DNA from: an uncultured Clostridia bacterium | GTDB lineage: Bacteria > Bacillota > Clostridia > Oscillospirales > Ruminococcaceae | DNA length: 13,712 nucleotides | Direction of reading: 5' to 3' | Assembly (NCBI GenBank): GCA_937907305.1 | Contig: CALERQ010000051.1 | Span: 1-13,712 of the forward strand | Shown: in pieces, positions 1 through 5,779 of the stretch | Numbering within the stretch: the first letter of the stretch is position 1 | Layout: every line of letters starts with the position of its first letter | Notes under the pieces: model-generated | Seen by the model: only the letters and a program-made list of their open reading frames with translations | Told to the model about the DNA's origin: nothing | Databases searched by the model: none | Program-made: the position numbers and the translations under genes

Positions 1-11
1 TACTTTGCCAT
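1..11 (-). CDS. Start of an unidentified gene leaving the window
   Basis: Only ATG GCA AAG TA (Met-Ala-Lys-) is visible on the minus strand. It counts as a gene because it has a GGAGG ribosome site eight bases before the ATG and a near-consensus promoter at 48-76. Its promoter is bracketed by two dyad operators, a layout typical of autoregulated MarR- or TetR-type repressors or of efflux genes they control. The product cannot be identified from three residues. It lies beside tnpV and probably belongs to the same mobile element. Confidence 0.6.
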
Positions 12-24
12 CAGCTGCACCTCC

Positions 25-47
25 AATTTGCAACTTGTTCGCAAATT
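25..47. promoter_or_regulatory. Operator dyad 1 (downstream of the -10)
   Basis: AATTTGC-N9-GCAAATT is a perfect 7-bp inverted repeat. It begins directly after the -10 hexamer and covers about +1 to +17 of the leftward transcript. The size and spacing fit a dimeric winged-helix repressor of the MarR type, which is an inference. Confidence 0.7.
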
Positions 48-76
48 ATTATACTGCACTGTTTTTGCTTTGTCAA
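48..76 (-). promoter_or_regulatory. Strong sigma-70-type promoter for the left-edge gene
   Basis: On the minus strand a perfect -35 TTGACA (71-76) and a perfect -10 TATAAT (48-53) are separated by 17 bp. Transcription should start near position 41 and run left into the ATG at 11. Both hexamers touch or overlap the flanking dyads, so binding of a repressor would block RNA polymerase. Confidence 0.85.
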
Positions 77-97
77 TATGCGAATTGATTGCAAATT
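75..97. promoter_or_regulatory. Operator dyad 2 (overlapping the -35)
   Basis: AATATGC-N9-GCAAATT has the same geometry as the dyad at 25-47 with one arm mismatch. Its centre lies exactly 50 bp from the other, near five helical turns, so two dimers would sit on the same DNA face. It overlaps the last two bases of the -35 hexamer. Confidence 0.7.
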
Positions 98-111
98 GAA
101 GTAAAGCTATA

Positions 112-137
112 GGGCTGCACCACACTTGGTACAGCCC
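112..137 (-). terminator. Hairpin after tnpV, probable terminator
   Basis: Arms 112-121 and 128-137 form a 10-bp stem (one G-T pair) with a six-base loop, seven bases after the tnpV stop codon. On the minus strand it is followed by TATAGCTTT, a weak T-tract, so termination may be partial. Confidence 0.5.
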
Positions 138-143
138 TGTGAC

Positions 144-521
144 TTAGCAAAGAACAATTTCGGTATTTACGATTTCCGTTGCACGATTACGAATATTGTT
201 TAACTTCCGAACCCACACCATCTGATCGGTTGACTTGAGTTTTTCGTTGACGCTTTCCGCCTCGGCCATCTGTTTTACCAGCCGAGAGAACATTTCTTCC
301 GCCTGACGATCAATGTCAGCAAGGTAGCTATTCAGCTTTCCGCTGGTGAGCAGGGAGGTATATAGTGCCCTGCGGTGGGTTTTGAGATAATGCCGGTGCC
401 GTTGCCCCCAGGCGCCGATGTGCACCTCAGGTCCCTCCGGCAGTTTCAGACAGGGCAGATAATAGTCCCCTTGCAGCTCATACCAAAGCCCGTTATTCTC
501 GTTGTAGATGTACTTCTCCAT
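144..521 (-). CDS. tnpV: TnpV, transposon-encoded protein
   Basis: A 125-residue protein matching my recollection of the TnpV family of Tn4451-like clostridial mobilizable transposons. Features typical of the family are the N-terminal YELQGDYYLPCLKLPE stretch, IGAWGQRHRHYLKTHR, a YTSLLTSGKLNSYLADID segment, and a charged, probably helical C-terminal half. Its biochemical role is not established; it travels with tnpX-type large serine recombinases, none of which is in view. The start is the ATG at 521 because GGAGG lies eight bases upstream. A TTG 15 bases earlier precedes that ribosome site and is unlikely. The region is visibly richer in A and T than the chromosome to the right, consistent with horizontal transfer. 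The rest of the element should lie to the left. Confidence 0.8.
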   Translation of the reverse strand: MEKYIYNENNGLWYELQGDYYLPCLKLPEGPEVHIGAWGQRHRHYLKTHRRALYTSLLTSGKLNSYLADIDRQAEEMFSRLVKQMAEAESVNEKLKSTDQMVWVRKLNNIRNRATEIVNTEIVLC

Positions 522-537
522 TTTGTAATCCTCCAAT

Positions 538-565
538 ATGATTGATTTACCTACAATTCAATCAT
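538..565. repeat. Inverted repeat upstream of tnpV
   Basis: ATGATTGA-N12-TCAATCAT is a perfect 8-bp inverted repeat directly upstream of the tnpV ribosome site. It could be an operator or part of the mobile-element end. No promoter hexamers are clear here. Confidence 0.5.
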
Positions 566-585
566 TCCGGCTGATTACAAAAGCC

Positions 586-619
586 GAAGGAGGCCACTTC
601 CTTACGAAGTGCCCCCTTC
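586..619 (-). terminator. Hairpin after the phosphatase gene
   Basis: Arms 586-600 and 606-619 pair almost fully, with a five-base loop. On the minus strand the stem lies 26 bases past the phosphatase stop and is followed by GGCTTTTG. On the plus strand it is followed nine bases later by five Ts, so it may insulate in both directions. It also lies near the presumed right boundary of the tnpV element. Confidence 0.5.
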
Positions 620-644
620 ACGGGTACTTTTTCATTTGCCTTAT

Positions 645-1118
645 TTACTTCTTTCGCTCGGCACTGTTCGGGAACATCTCATCCAGCAGCGCCGCACACC
701 CCGCCTCAATATCCCGGTACGCTGTCACAAAATCCCCCGTGTACCATGGGTCATCAATATCCCGCGGGTGCCGGGTAAAGTCCAGCAGCCGGCGCATCTT
801 TCCCTCTGGGTCGCCGCCCAGCTGCCGCTCCATCGCCGCCACATGGCTGCGCTCCATCCCCAGCAGGTAGTCAAACCGCCCGTAATCCGCCGCGGTAACA
901 TTGCGGGATCCCCGCTGGTAATAGGGGATGTTCTCCCGGCGCAGCTGCCGCACTGTCCCATTATGTACCGGGCTGTTGGGCGCAAATACATTCGTCCCTG
1001 CGCTTTCGCAGTCCACCGCACCGGCCAATCCCCGCCGTCGGGCCATCTCCCGGAACACAAACTCCGCCATGGGACTTCGACAGATGTTCCCACTGCATAC
1101 AAAAAGTACTCTTTTCAT
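645..1118 (-). CDS. Low-molecular-weight protein tyrosine phosphatase
   Basis: A 157-residue cytoplasmic phosphatase of the usual length for the LMW-PTP family. It hydrolyses phosphotyrosine through a cysteinyl-phosphate intermediate. The P-loop CX5R(S) is C8-SGNIC-R14-S15 at the N-terminus, and the general acid is D123 in DDPWY. The residue before the second P-loop Cys is Ile12. The arginine phosphatase YwlE has Thr at the corresponding place, so tyrosine specificity is more likely (family knowledge plus inference). The start has AAAGGA a few bases upstream. The gene seems to be a single transcription unit with its own promoter at 1162-1190. In many Firmicutes such enzymes reverse tyrosine kinases of capsule control, but no capsule gene is visible here. 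Confidence 0.92.
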   Translation of the reverse strand: MKRVLFVCSGNICRSPMAEFVFREMARRRGLAGAVDCESAGTNVFAPNSPVHNGTVRQLRRENIPYYQRGSRNVTAADYGRFDYLLGMERSHVAAMERQLGGDPEGKMRRLLDFTRHPRDIDDPWYTGDFVTAYRDIEAGCAALLDEMFPNSAERKK

Positions 1119-1161
1119 GTTTCTATCCTTTTAGTATAATTATTTTGATTTTTTCTTCGTT

Positions 1162-1190
1162 ATTATACCACACTTTCACCCATCCGCCAA
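1162..1190 (-). promoter_or_regulatory. Promoter of the phosphatase gene
   Basis: Minus-strand -10 TATAAT (1162-1167) with -35 TTGGCG (1185-1190) at 17 bp. It starts just after the stop of the small gene upstream, giving a leader of about 35-40 bases. Confidence 0.6.
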
Positions 1191-1379
1191 TCACAAGATC
1201 ATATGCAGCTCCACTTCCTCCCCATCGCTGATCCCCCAAAAAACCTCCTCCGCTGAAGCGACCCCCTGCCGCTGCAGCTGGGCTCGCAGCCAGCGGTCAT
1301 CCCGGCCCAGCCGGTTCAGGCTCTCCCTTATGATCTCCCCTTCCGCAATTACTGTGCAGCATTCCGCAAATTCTTTCAT
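1191..1379 (-). CDS. Small protein resembling a DUF421/YetF C-terminal domain
   Basis: A 62-residue soluble protein. I chose the ATG at 1379 because AGGAGG lies eight bases upstream; the ATG at 1385 is only two bases from it. The pattern VIAEGEIIRESLNRLG...WLRAQLQRQGV...EEVFWGISDGEEVEL resembles the C-terminal soluble domain of DUF421 (YetF/YdfR-like) membrane proteins (a G-I/K-rich strand, an L-x6-L helix, Q/R-Q/K-G, then an acidic strand), without the N-terminal transmembrane part. It could be a free-standing domain or a remnant of a longer gene. No upstream coding for membrane helices is visible on this strand. Family assignment is tentative; function unknown. Confidence 0.6.
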   Translation of the reverse strand: MKEFAECCTVIAEGEIIRESLNRLGRDDRWLRAQLQRQGVASAEEVFWGISDGEEVELHMIL

Positions 1380-1402
1380 GCTCATCCCCTCCTTTTCCCG
1401 GT

Positions 1403-1432
1403 AGTATTCCCTCTCCGCCGCATTTCAGTCAA
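1403..1432 (-). promoter_or_regulatory. Possible promoter of the small DUF421-like gene
   Basis: Minus-strand -35 TTGACT (1427-1432) and a weak -10 AATACT (1403-1408), 18 bp apart. It is divergent from the rubrerythrin promoter. Confidence 0.4.
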
Positions 1433-1451
1433 ATTTATTTTCAATTCCCTC

Positions 1452-1480
1452 TTGATTTTAGGAATTATTCCTGTTATAAT
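1452..1480 (+). promoter_or_regulatory. Rubrerythrin promoter with a palindrome in its spacer
   Basis: -35 TTGATT (1452-1457) and a perfect -10 TATAAT (1475-1480) at 17 bp. The spacer contains AGGAATTATTCCT (1460-1472), a perfect 6-1-6 palindrome. This is a likely repressor site, since a protein there would exclude RNA polymerase. It does not match a full PerR box, so the regulator is unknown. Confidence 0.7.
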
Positions 1481-1523
1481 AGCATCGTAAACCAAAACCA
1501 ACTGCGTGAAAGGAGCTATTACC

Positions 1524-2057
1524 ATGGAACTGAAAGGCACCAAGACCGAAAAGAACCTGTGGACCGCTTTCGCTGGGGAATCCCAAGCCCGCAATAAATA
1601 CACCTACTTTGCCAGCGTCGCCAAAAAAGAGGGCTACGAACAGATCGCCGAGATTTTTACCAAGACCGCTGAGAACGAAAAGGAACACGCCAAGATGTGG
1701 TTCAAGGCCCTGGGCGAACTGGGCGATACCGCCCAAAACCTGCTGCACGCCGCCGAGGGTGAAAACTACGAGTGGACCGATATGTACGATACCTTTGCCA
1801 AGGAAGCTGAGGAAGAAGGTTTTACCGAGCTGGCCTGTAAATTCCGCGGCGTCGCCGCTATCGAAAAGGCCCACGAGGAGCGCTACCGCGCCCTGCTGAA
1901 TAATGTCGAGATGCAGAAGGTCTTCGAAAAAAGCGAAGAAACCATGTGGGAGTGCCGCAACTGCGGTCACCTTGTCATCGGCAAAAAGGCCCCCGCTGTC
2001 TGCCCCGTCTGCGCCCATCCTCAAAGCTACTTTGAGGTACGCAAGGAAAACTACTGA
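1524..2057 (+). CDS. rbr: Rubrerythrin
   Basis: A 177-residue diiron peroxidase that reduces hydrogen peroxide to water in the cytoplasm of anaerobes. The N-terminal four-helix ferritin-like domain carries the metal ligands: E19, E52-KE-H55, E94/E97 and E114-KA-H117. The C-terminal rubredoxin domain binds one iron through C144-RN-C147 and C160-PV-C163 and passes electrons to the diiron site. The order and length are classical. The start is the ATG at 1524, since AAAGGAG ends nine bases before it; a GTG at 1506 overlaps that ribosome site and is rejected. The gene lies 32 bp ahead of superoxide reductase in one operon, so the product of one enzyme (peroxide) is the substrate of the other. Confidence 0.96.
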   Translation: MELKGTKTEKNLWTAFAGESQARNKYTYFASVAKKEGYEQIAEIFTKTAENEKEHAKMWFKALGELGDTAQNLLHAAEGENYEWTDMYDTFAKEAEEEGFTELACKFRGVAAIEKAHEERYRALLNNVEMQKVFEKSEETMWECRNCGHLVIGKKAPAVCPVCAHPQSYFEVRKENY

Positions 2058-2089
2058 TAAAATATCTATTTGAAAAAGGAGGAACCACG

Positions 2090-2464
2090 ATGGAACAGAA
2101 ATTCTATATCTGTAAGCACTGCGGTAATATCATCGCCAAGGTAAAGGATGCCGGTGTGCCGGTGGTCTGCTGCGGTGAAAAAATGAGCGAGATCATCCCC
2201 AATACCACCGACGCCGCTGTAGAAAAACACCTCCCCGTTTGGACGGTCGAAGACGGCGTTGTCCATGTCAAGGTCAGCACCGTGGCCCATCCCATGCTGC
2301 CGGAGCACTACATCGAGTGGGTCTCCATCCACACCAAGCAGGGCAACCAGCGCAAGGAGCTGCGCCCCGGCGATGCCCCCGAGATCTGCTTTGCCCTCTG
2401 CGAGGGGGATGAGGTGGAAAGCGTTTACGCCTACTGCAATCTTCATGGCCTGTGGAAAGCCTGA
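2090..2464 (+). CDS. dfx: Desulfoferrodoxin / superoxide reductase
   Basis: A 124-residue two-iron superoxide reductase that turns superoxide into hydrogen peroxide without making oxygen. The N-terminal desulforedoxin domain has C8-KH-C11 and the adjacent pair C27-C28 for centre I. The catalytic centre II is seen in E45-K-H47-L-P, H67-P, H73 and the C-terminal C116-NL-H119 pair. All expected ligands are present, so this is the class with both centres. A GGAGG site lies eight to nine bases before the ATG. It follows rubrerythrin closely and ends the operon at the terminator 2482-2514. The electron donor is probably a rubredoxin, none of which is encoded here. Confidence 0.96.
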   Translation: MEQKFYICKHCGNIIAKVKDAGVPVVCCGEKMSEIIPNTTDAAVEKHLPVWTVEDGVVHVKVSTVAHPMLPEHYIEWVSIHTKQGNQRKELRPGDAPEICFALCEGDEVESVYAYCNLHGLWKA

Positions 2465-2481
2465 TCTTCCCCATAAAATAC

Positions 2482-2514
2482 AGCCGAGCAGGTTTTATCG
2501 CCTGCCCGGCTTTT
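2482..2514 (+). terminator. Terminator of the rubrerythrin operon
   Basis: AGCCGAGCAGG pairs with CCTGCCCGGCT (one mismatch) around an eight-base loop, followed by a run of Ts. The stem starts 17 bases after the superoxide reductase stop. It may also help end the converging nrdG transcript. Confidence 0.85.
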
Positions 2515-2537
2515 CTATATTCCGCCGCTCCCCATCC

Positions 2538-2614
2538 GGCGGGCGCCCCTCCATTCCATGTCGGGCTGCCCCCCTTACGGGATGGCAGCCCTCCCCCATT
2601 CCGGTGCGCCCGCC
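2538..2614. repeat. GC-rich nested palindrome between converging genes
   Basis: Outer arms GGCGGGCGC (2538-2546) and GCGCCCGCC (2606-2614) match perfectly. Inside, GGGCTGCC (2563-2570) pairs with GGCAGCCC (2584-2591), topped by CCC-TTAC-GGG. It has one inner hairpin rather than three and no TGTGCAG ends, so I keep it apart from the cloverleaf family. It has no T-tract. On the minus strand the cap reads C(GTAA)G, a GNRA-type loop if transcribed past nrdG. Confidence 0.6.
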
Positions 2615-2630
2615 TGCTCTCTGCGGCTAT

Positions 2631-3152
2631 TTACCCCTGCCACAGCGTCAAATTTCCGCTCTCCAGCGTCTTTGGCACATCTATGATGCGTTGGTTGCTG
2701 GAGCCCCGAAACCGCAGGGAGATATCATACAGCGCCTGCACAAAGCGCCCGTCCACCAGCACATCCAGCAGGGATAGCAGCTCCGGCGTCACCTCACAGC
2801 AGGGGTGGCTGCCTGGGGTATTCAGTTCCTCCCAGGTAAAGCCGCTAAACGCCCAGATGGTTTTCTCCGGCAGCTCTTTTCTTACCCGCCGCAGGAAAGG
2901 CAGCAGCGCCCGCTGGTTTTGGGGTTCCATCGGCTCACCGCCCAGCAGCGTCAGCCCATTGATAAAACCGGGCCGCAGCATCTCTATCAGTTGATCCTCC
3001 ACCGCCGGGGTAAAGGGCTCCCCGTAGCCAAAGTCCCAGGTCTCCGGCTGGAAGCAGTTTTCGCAGTGGTTGGTGCAGCCGCTGACAAAGAGCGTCACCC
3101 GCACCCCCTCGCCGTTGGCAATATCGCAGTTTTTGATACTCGCGTAGTTCAT
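2631..3152 (-). CDS. nrdG: Anaerobic ribonucleotide reductase activating protein
   Basis: A 173-residue radical-SAM activase that uses S-adenosylmethionine and a 4Fe-4S cluster to create the glycyl radical on NrdD. The cluster motif is C26-TNH-C30-EN-C33 (CX3CX2C), followed by the SAM-binding GGEP at 71-74. Length is normal for NrdG. N-terminal MNYASI...IANGEGVRVTLFVSGC is typical of the family. GGAGAG lies about six bases before the ATG. It is downstream of nrdD on the same strand, 66 bp away, with a strong hairpin in between that could tune the ratio of enzyme to activase. Confidence 0.95.
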   Translation of the reverse strand: MNYASIKNCDIANGEGVRVTLFVSGCTNHCENCFQPETWDFGYGEPFTPAVEDQLIEMLRPGFINGLTLLGGEPMEPQNQRALLPFLRRVRKELPEKTIWAFSGFTWEELNTPGSHPCCEVTPELLSLLDVLVDGRFVQALYDISLRFRGSSNQRIIDVPKTLESGNLTLWQG

Positions 3153-3175
3153 ACTCTCTCCATTTTCCCGCCAGC

Positions 3176-3203
3176 AAAGGGACGCCCCACAGAGCGTCCC
3201 TTT
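3176..3203 (-). terminator. Intercistronic hairpin between nrdD and nrdG
   Basis: Perfect 10-bp stem AAAGGGACGC / GCGTCCCTTT with an eight-base loop, 15 bases past the nrdD stop. Read on the minus strand it is followed by only three Ts and then GCTGG, so it is more likely an attenuator or RNA-stabilising hairpin than a full stop. The plus-strand reading has six Ts, but no plus-strand gene leads into it. Confidence 0.6.
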
Positions 3204-3218
3204 TTTGCCGTCTATGGT

Positions 3219-5393
3219 TTACAGGTGCAGCACCCGCTCCTTGATCTCCTGGGTGCGCCCCTGGTTCCAGAACTGCGTCCCGATGTATCCGCAGGTGCGC
3301 CGGGCCACATTCATCTTGTCCTGGTCGGTGTTGCCGCACTTGGGGCAGCGCCAGATGAGCTTTCCGTCCTGCTCCACGATCTCGATCTCACCATCCCAGC
3401 CGCACACCTGGCAGTAGTCGCTCTTGGTGTTCAGCTCGGCATAAATGATGTTATCATAGATAAACCGCATGACCTGCAGCACCGCCTCCAGGTTCTGCTG
3501 CATGTTGGGCACTTCCACATAGCTTATCGCCCCGCCGGGGGAAAGATGCTGGAACTGCGCCTCAAATTTCAGCTTGTCAAAGGCGTTGATCTCCTCGGTA
3601 ACATGCACATGGTAGCTGTTGGTGACGTAGCTCTTATCGGTCACGCCCTCTATAATGCCAAAGCGCTTCTGCAGGCACTTGGCAAACTTGTAGGTGGTGC
3701 TCTCCAGCGGTGTGCCGTACAGGCTAAAGTCGATGTTGTGCTCCTCTTTCCACTTCTTGCAGGCGGTATTCATGTACTGCATGATCTCCAGCGCGAATGG
3801 CGTCGCGGAAGGATCGGTGTGGCTCTTGCCGGTCATGTACTTCACACATTCATAAAGGCCCGCATACCCCAGGCTGATGGTGGAATACCCGCCATACAGC
3901 AGCTTATCAATGGTCTCACCCTTCTTCAGGCGGGCGCAGGCGCCGTACTGCCACAGGATGGGCGCAGCGTCGGAAAGGGTGCCCTTCAGGCGGTTGTGGC
4001 GGCACATCAGCGCGCGGTGGCACAGCTCCAGCCGCTCATCAAAAATCTTCCAGAACTTCTCCAGGTTACCGCCGGAGGAAAGCGCCACATCCACCAGGTT
4101 AATGGTCACAACGCCCTGGTTAAAGCGCCCGTAATATTTCGGCTTGCCGTTTTCGTCCACATACGGCGTCAGGAAGCTGCGGCAGCCCATGCAGGTGTAG
4201 CAGTGGCCCTCGCCGTTCTTATCCACCTTCAGCTCCAGCATCTTCTTCTCGCTGATGTAATCCGGCACCATGCGCTTGGCGGTGCACTTGGCCGCCATAC
4301 GGGTCAGGTAGTAGTATTCGCTGTTTTCGTAGATATTATCTTCTTCCAGCACATAGATCAGCTTGGGGAAAGCCGGAGTCACCCACACGCCGCTCTCGTT
4401 CTTTACGCCTTCGTACCGCTGCTGCAGCACTTCCTCTATAATAAGTGCCAGATCGTGCTTCTCCTGCTCATTCTTGGCCTCGTTCAGGTACATAAATACC
4501 GTCACAAAGGGAGCCTGTCCATTGGTGGTCAGCAGCGTCACCACCTGGTACTGGATGGTCTGCACGCCGCGGCGGATCTCCTCCCGCAGCCGTTTTTCCA
4601 CCATGTTGGAGAGCTGCTCCTCGGTAATATCGGCCTTTACCTCCTGCATCTCCTCCTGCAGCTGCCGGCGGATCTTCTCCCGGCTCACCTGCACAAAGGG
4701 CGCCAGATGGGTCAGCGAAATGGACTGCCCGCCGTACTGGTTGCTGGCCACCTGCGCTATGATCTGGGTGGCAATATTACAGGCCGTGGAGAAAGAATGC
4801 GGCCGCTCGATCAGGGTCCCGGTGATGACGGTCCCGTTCTGCAGCATATCCTCCAGGTTCACCAGGTCGCAGTTATGCATGTGCTGCGCAAAGTAGTCGC
4901 TGTCATGGAAGTGGATAATGCCCTCATTATGGGCCTCCACAATATCCGGGGGCAGCAGAATACGGTTGGTGATATCGCGGGAGACCTCACCGGCCATATA
5001 GTCGCGCTGGGTGGAGTTGACCACCGGGTTCTTATTGGAATTTTCCTGCTTGGCTTCCTCGTTGCAGCACTCGATGAGGGAAAGGATCTTCTCATCGGTG
5101 GTATTGCTGCGGCGCACCAGGCTGCGGGTATAGCGGTAGGTGATGTAGCGCTTGGCCACCTCAAAGGCGCCGTGCGCCATGATCTGCTTTTCCACCAGGT
5201 CCTGGATCTCCTCCACCGAAGGAGAACGGTTCATCTTCTGGCAGGCCAGGTCCACCGATTCCGCGATGCGACGGATCTGCATGGGCGTCATGCGCTCGCT
5301 TTCCTCCACCACATCATTGGCCTTGGTGATCGCGGCAATGATCTTGGTGATATCAAAATCCACCTCGGAGCCGTTTCTCTTAATGACTTTCAT
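3219..5393 (-). CDS. nrdD: Anaerobic (class III) ribonucleoside-triphosphate reductase
   Basis: A 724-residue glycyl-radical enzyme that makes dNTPs from NTPs without oxygen. An N-terminal ATP-cone (about residues 1-95, MKVIKRNGSEVDFD...) gives allosteric activity control. The central barrel includes HNCDLVNLEDMLQNG and HCYTCMGCRSF. The C-terminal zinc site is C661-QV-C664 and C683-PK-C686, and the radical Gly is expected at G702 in RRTCGYIG. The AGGAG site lies nine bases ahead of the ATG. Its promoter carries two NrdR boxes. The complete length and intact catalytic residues indicate a working gene, probably the main dNTP source, together with the activase nrdG downstream. Confidence 0.97.
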   Translation of the reverse strand: MKVIKRNGSEVDFDITKIIAAITKANDVVEESERMTPMQIRRIAESVDLACQKMNRSPSVEEIQDLVEKQIMAHGAFEVAKRYITYRYTRSLVRRSNTTDEKILSLIECCNEEAKQENSNKNPVVNSTQRDYMAGEVSRDITNRILLPPDIVEAHNEGIIHFHDSDYFAQHMHNCDLVNLEDMLQNGTVITGTLIERPHSFSTACNIATQIIAQVASNQYGGQSISLTHLAPFVQVSREKIRRQLQEEMQEVKADITEEQLSNMVEKRLREEIRRGVQTIQYQVVTLLTTNGQAPFVTVFMYLNEAKNEQEKHDLALIIEEVLQQRYEGVKNESGVWVTPAFPKLIYVLEEDNIYENSEYYYLTRMAAKCTAKRMVPDYISEKKMLELKVDKNGEGHCYTCMGCRSFLTPYVDENGKPKYYGRFNQGVVTINLVDVALSSGGNLEKFWKIFDERLELCHRALMCRHNRLKGTLSDAAPILWQYGACARLKKGETIDKLLYGGYSTISLGYAGLYECVKYMTGKSHTDPSATPFALEIMQYMNTACKKWKEEHNIDFSLYGTPLESTTYKFAKCLQKRFGIIEGVTDKSYVTNSYHVHVTEEINAFDKLKFEAQFQHLSPGGAISYVEVPNMQQNLEAVLQVMRFIYDNIIYAELNTKSDYCQVCGWDGEIEIVEQDGKLIWRCPKCGNTDQDKMNVARRTCGYIGTQFWNQGRTQEIKERVLHL

Positions 5394-5441
5394 GCCGGTT
5401 TCTCCTCTCTTTCCCCTGTGTCCGGCGCTTTAGCATCCTAA

Positions 5442-5489
5442 ACACAATATATGGTTGTTGTTTTCCGCCATCTACACAATATATTACAC
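5442..5489. promoter_or_regulatory. Tandem NrdR boxes
   Basis: Two sites starting with the same 11-mer ACACAATATAT lie at 5442-5457 and 5474-5489. The second overlaps the -10 of the nrdD promoter. Starts are 32 bp apart with a 16-bp linker, about three helical turns, the spacing known for NrdR operators. The first halves match the consensus exactly and the second halves are degenerate. NrdR senses ATP/dATP and represses ribonucleotide reductase genes; the nrdR gene is not in this window. Confidence 0.75.
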
Positions 5490-5509
5490 TATATCTGCCC
5501 TCCTTGCAA
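5481..5509 (-). promoter_or_regulatory. nrdD promoter
   Basis: Minus-strand -35 TTGCAA (5504-5509) and -10 TAATAT (5481-5486), 17 bp apart. The leader to the nrdD ATG is about 80 bases and contains the second-placed NrdR box. Confidence 0.6.
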
Positions 5510-5596
5510 GTCTTAGGACGGAATAAATACTCCCAAAAAAGCCCCTGCGTTTTGGCTAAGGCGCACAAAAGGTGCCTTTTCCTCCTGGGCCCGGCC
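5510..5596. other. Intergenic stretch with a small hairpin
   Basis: No gene. An imperfect hairpin AAGGCGCAC...GTGCCTTTT lies at about 5559-5580. Upstream of the nrdD promoter nothing else is recognisable until the cloverleaf element begins. Confidence 0.4.
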
Positions 5597-5712
5597 CGTG
5601 CAGCCGGCAAGGCGCCCGCAGGGCCACAGCGCTTCGCGCTGTGTAGGGCGGCCTCCGGCCGCCCAGCCCCGGCTGCGCCGGGGCGCCCTGCGGGCGCCTT
5701 GCCGGCTGCACA
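5597..5712. repeat. Cloverleaf palindromic element, copy A
   Basis: A 116-bp intergenic element. The outer arms 5598-5623 and 5686-5711 are a perfect 26-bp inverted repeat ending in GTGCAGCCGG. Between them sit three perfect 8-bp hairpins with three-base loops: CACAGCGC(TTC), GGGCGGCC(TCC), GCCCCGGC(TGC), separated by zero to two bases. Positions 5613-5696 (84 bp) are identical to 10593-10676. The copy lies outside transcription units, between the terminator of the DHOD-like gene and the nrdD promoter. It does not code: short open frames here are by-products of high GC. It is probably a non-autonomous repeat or MITE-like element. Confidence 0.85.
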
Positions 5713-5742
5713 TCCCTCTCCTCTCCCCCAGCCTACCAAAAA

Positions 5743-5776
5743 GCCCCGCCCGGTATCGCCCGGCGGGGCCTGTTTT
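5743..5776 (-). terminator. Terminator of the lacI-DHOD operon
   Basis: Stem GCCCCGCC (5743-5750) / GGCGGGGC (5762-5769), with CTTTTTGG following on the minus strand and TGTTTTT on the plus strand. The loop side carries CCGCCCGGTATC, which recurs in two other terminators of this window. It lies 11 bases past the stop codon. Confidence 0.85.
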
Positions 5777-5779
5777 TAT

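Noticed and set aside
2805..5441. An 878-codon open frame on the plus strand
   Set aside because: It lies antisense to nrdD and nrdG, whose catalytic motifs are intact. Its translation is low-complexity His/Leu/Ala-rich with no family pattern and no ribosome site. It is a shadow of GC-rich codon use.
5598..5711. A transcription terminator for nrdD or the DHOD-like operon
   Set aside because: No T-tract after the outer stem on either strand, and a dedicated terminator lies 30 bp away.
5597..5712. A tRNA or tmRNA, because of the cloverleaf shape
   Set aside because: No D-loop or T-loop signatures, no anticodon-size seven-base loops, no CCA end; all loops are three bases.
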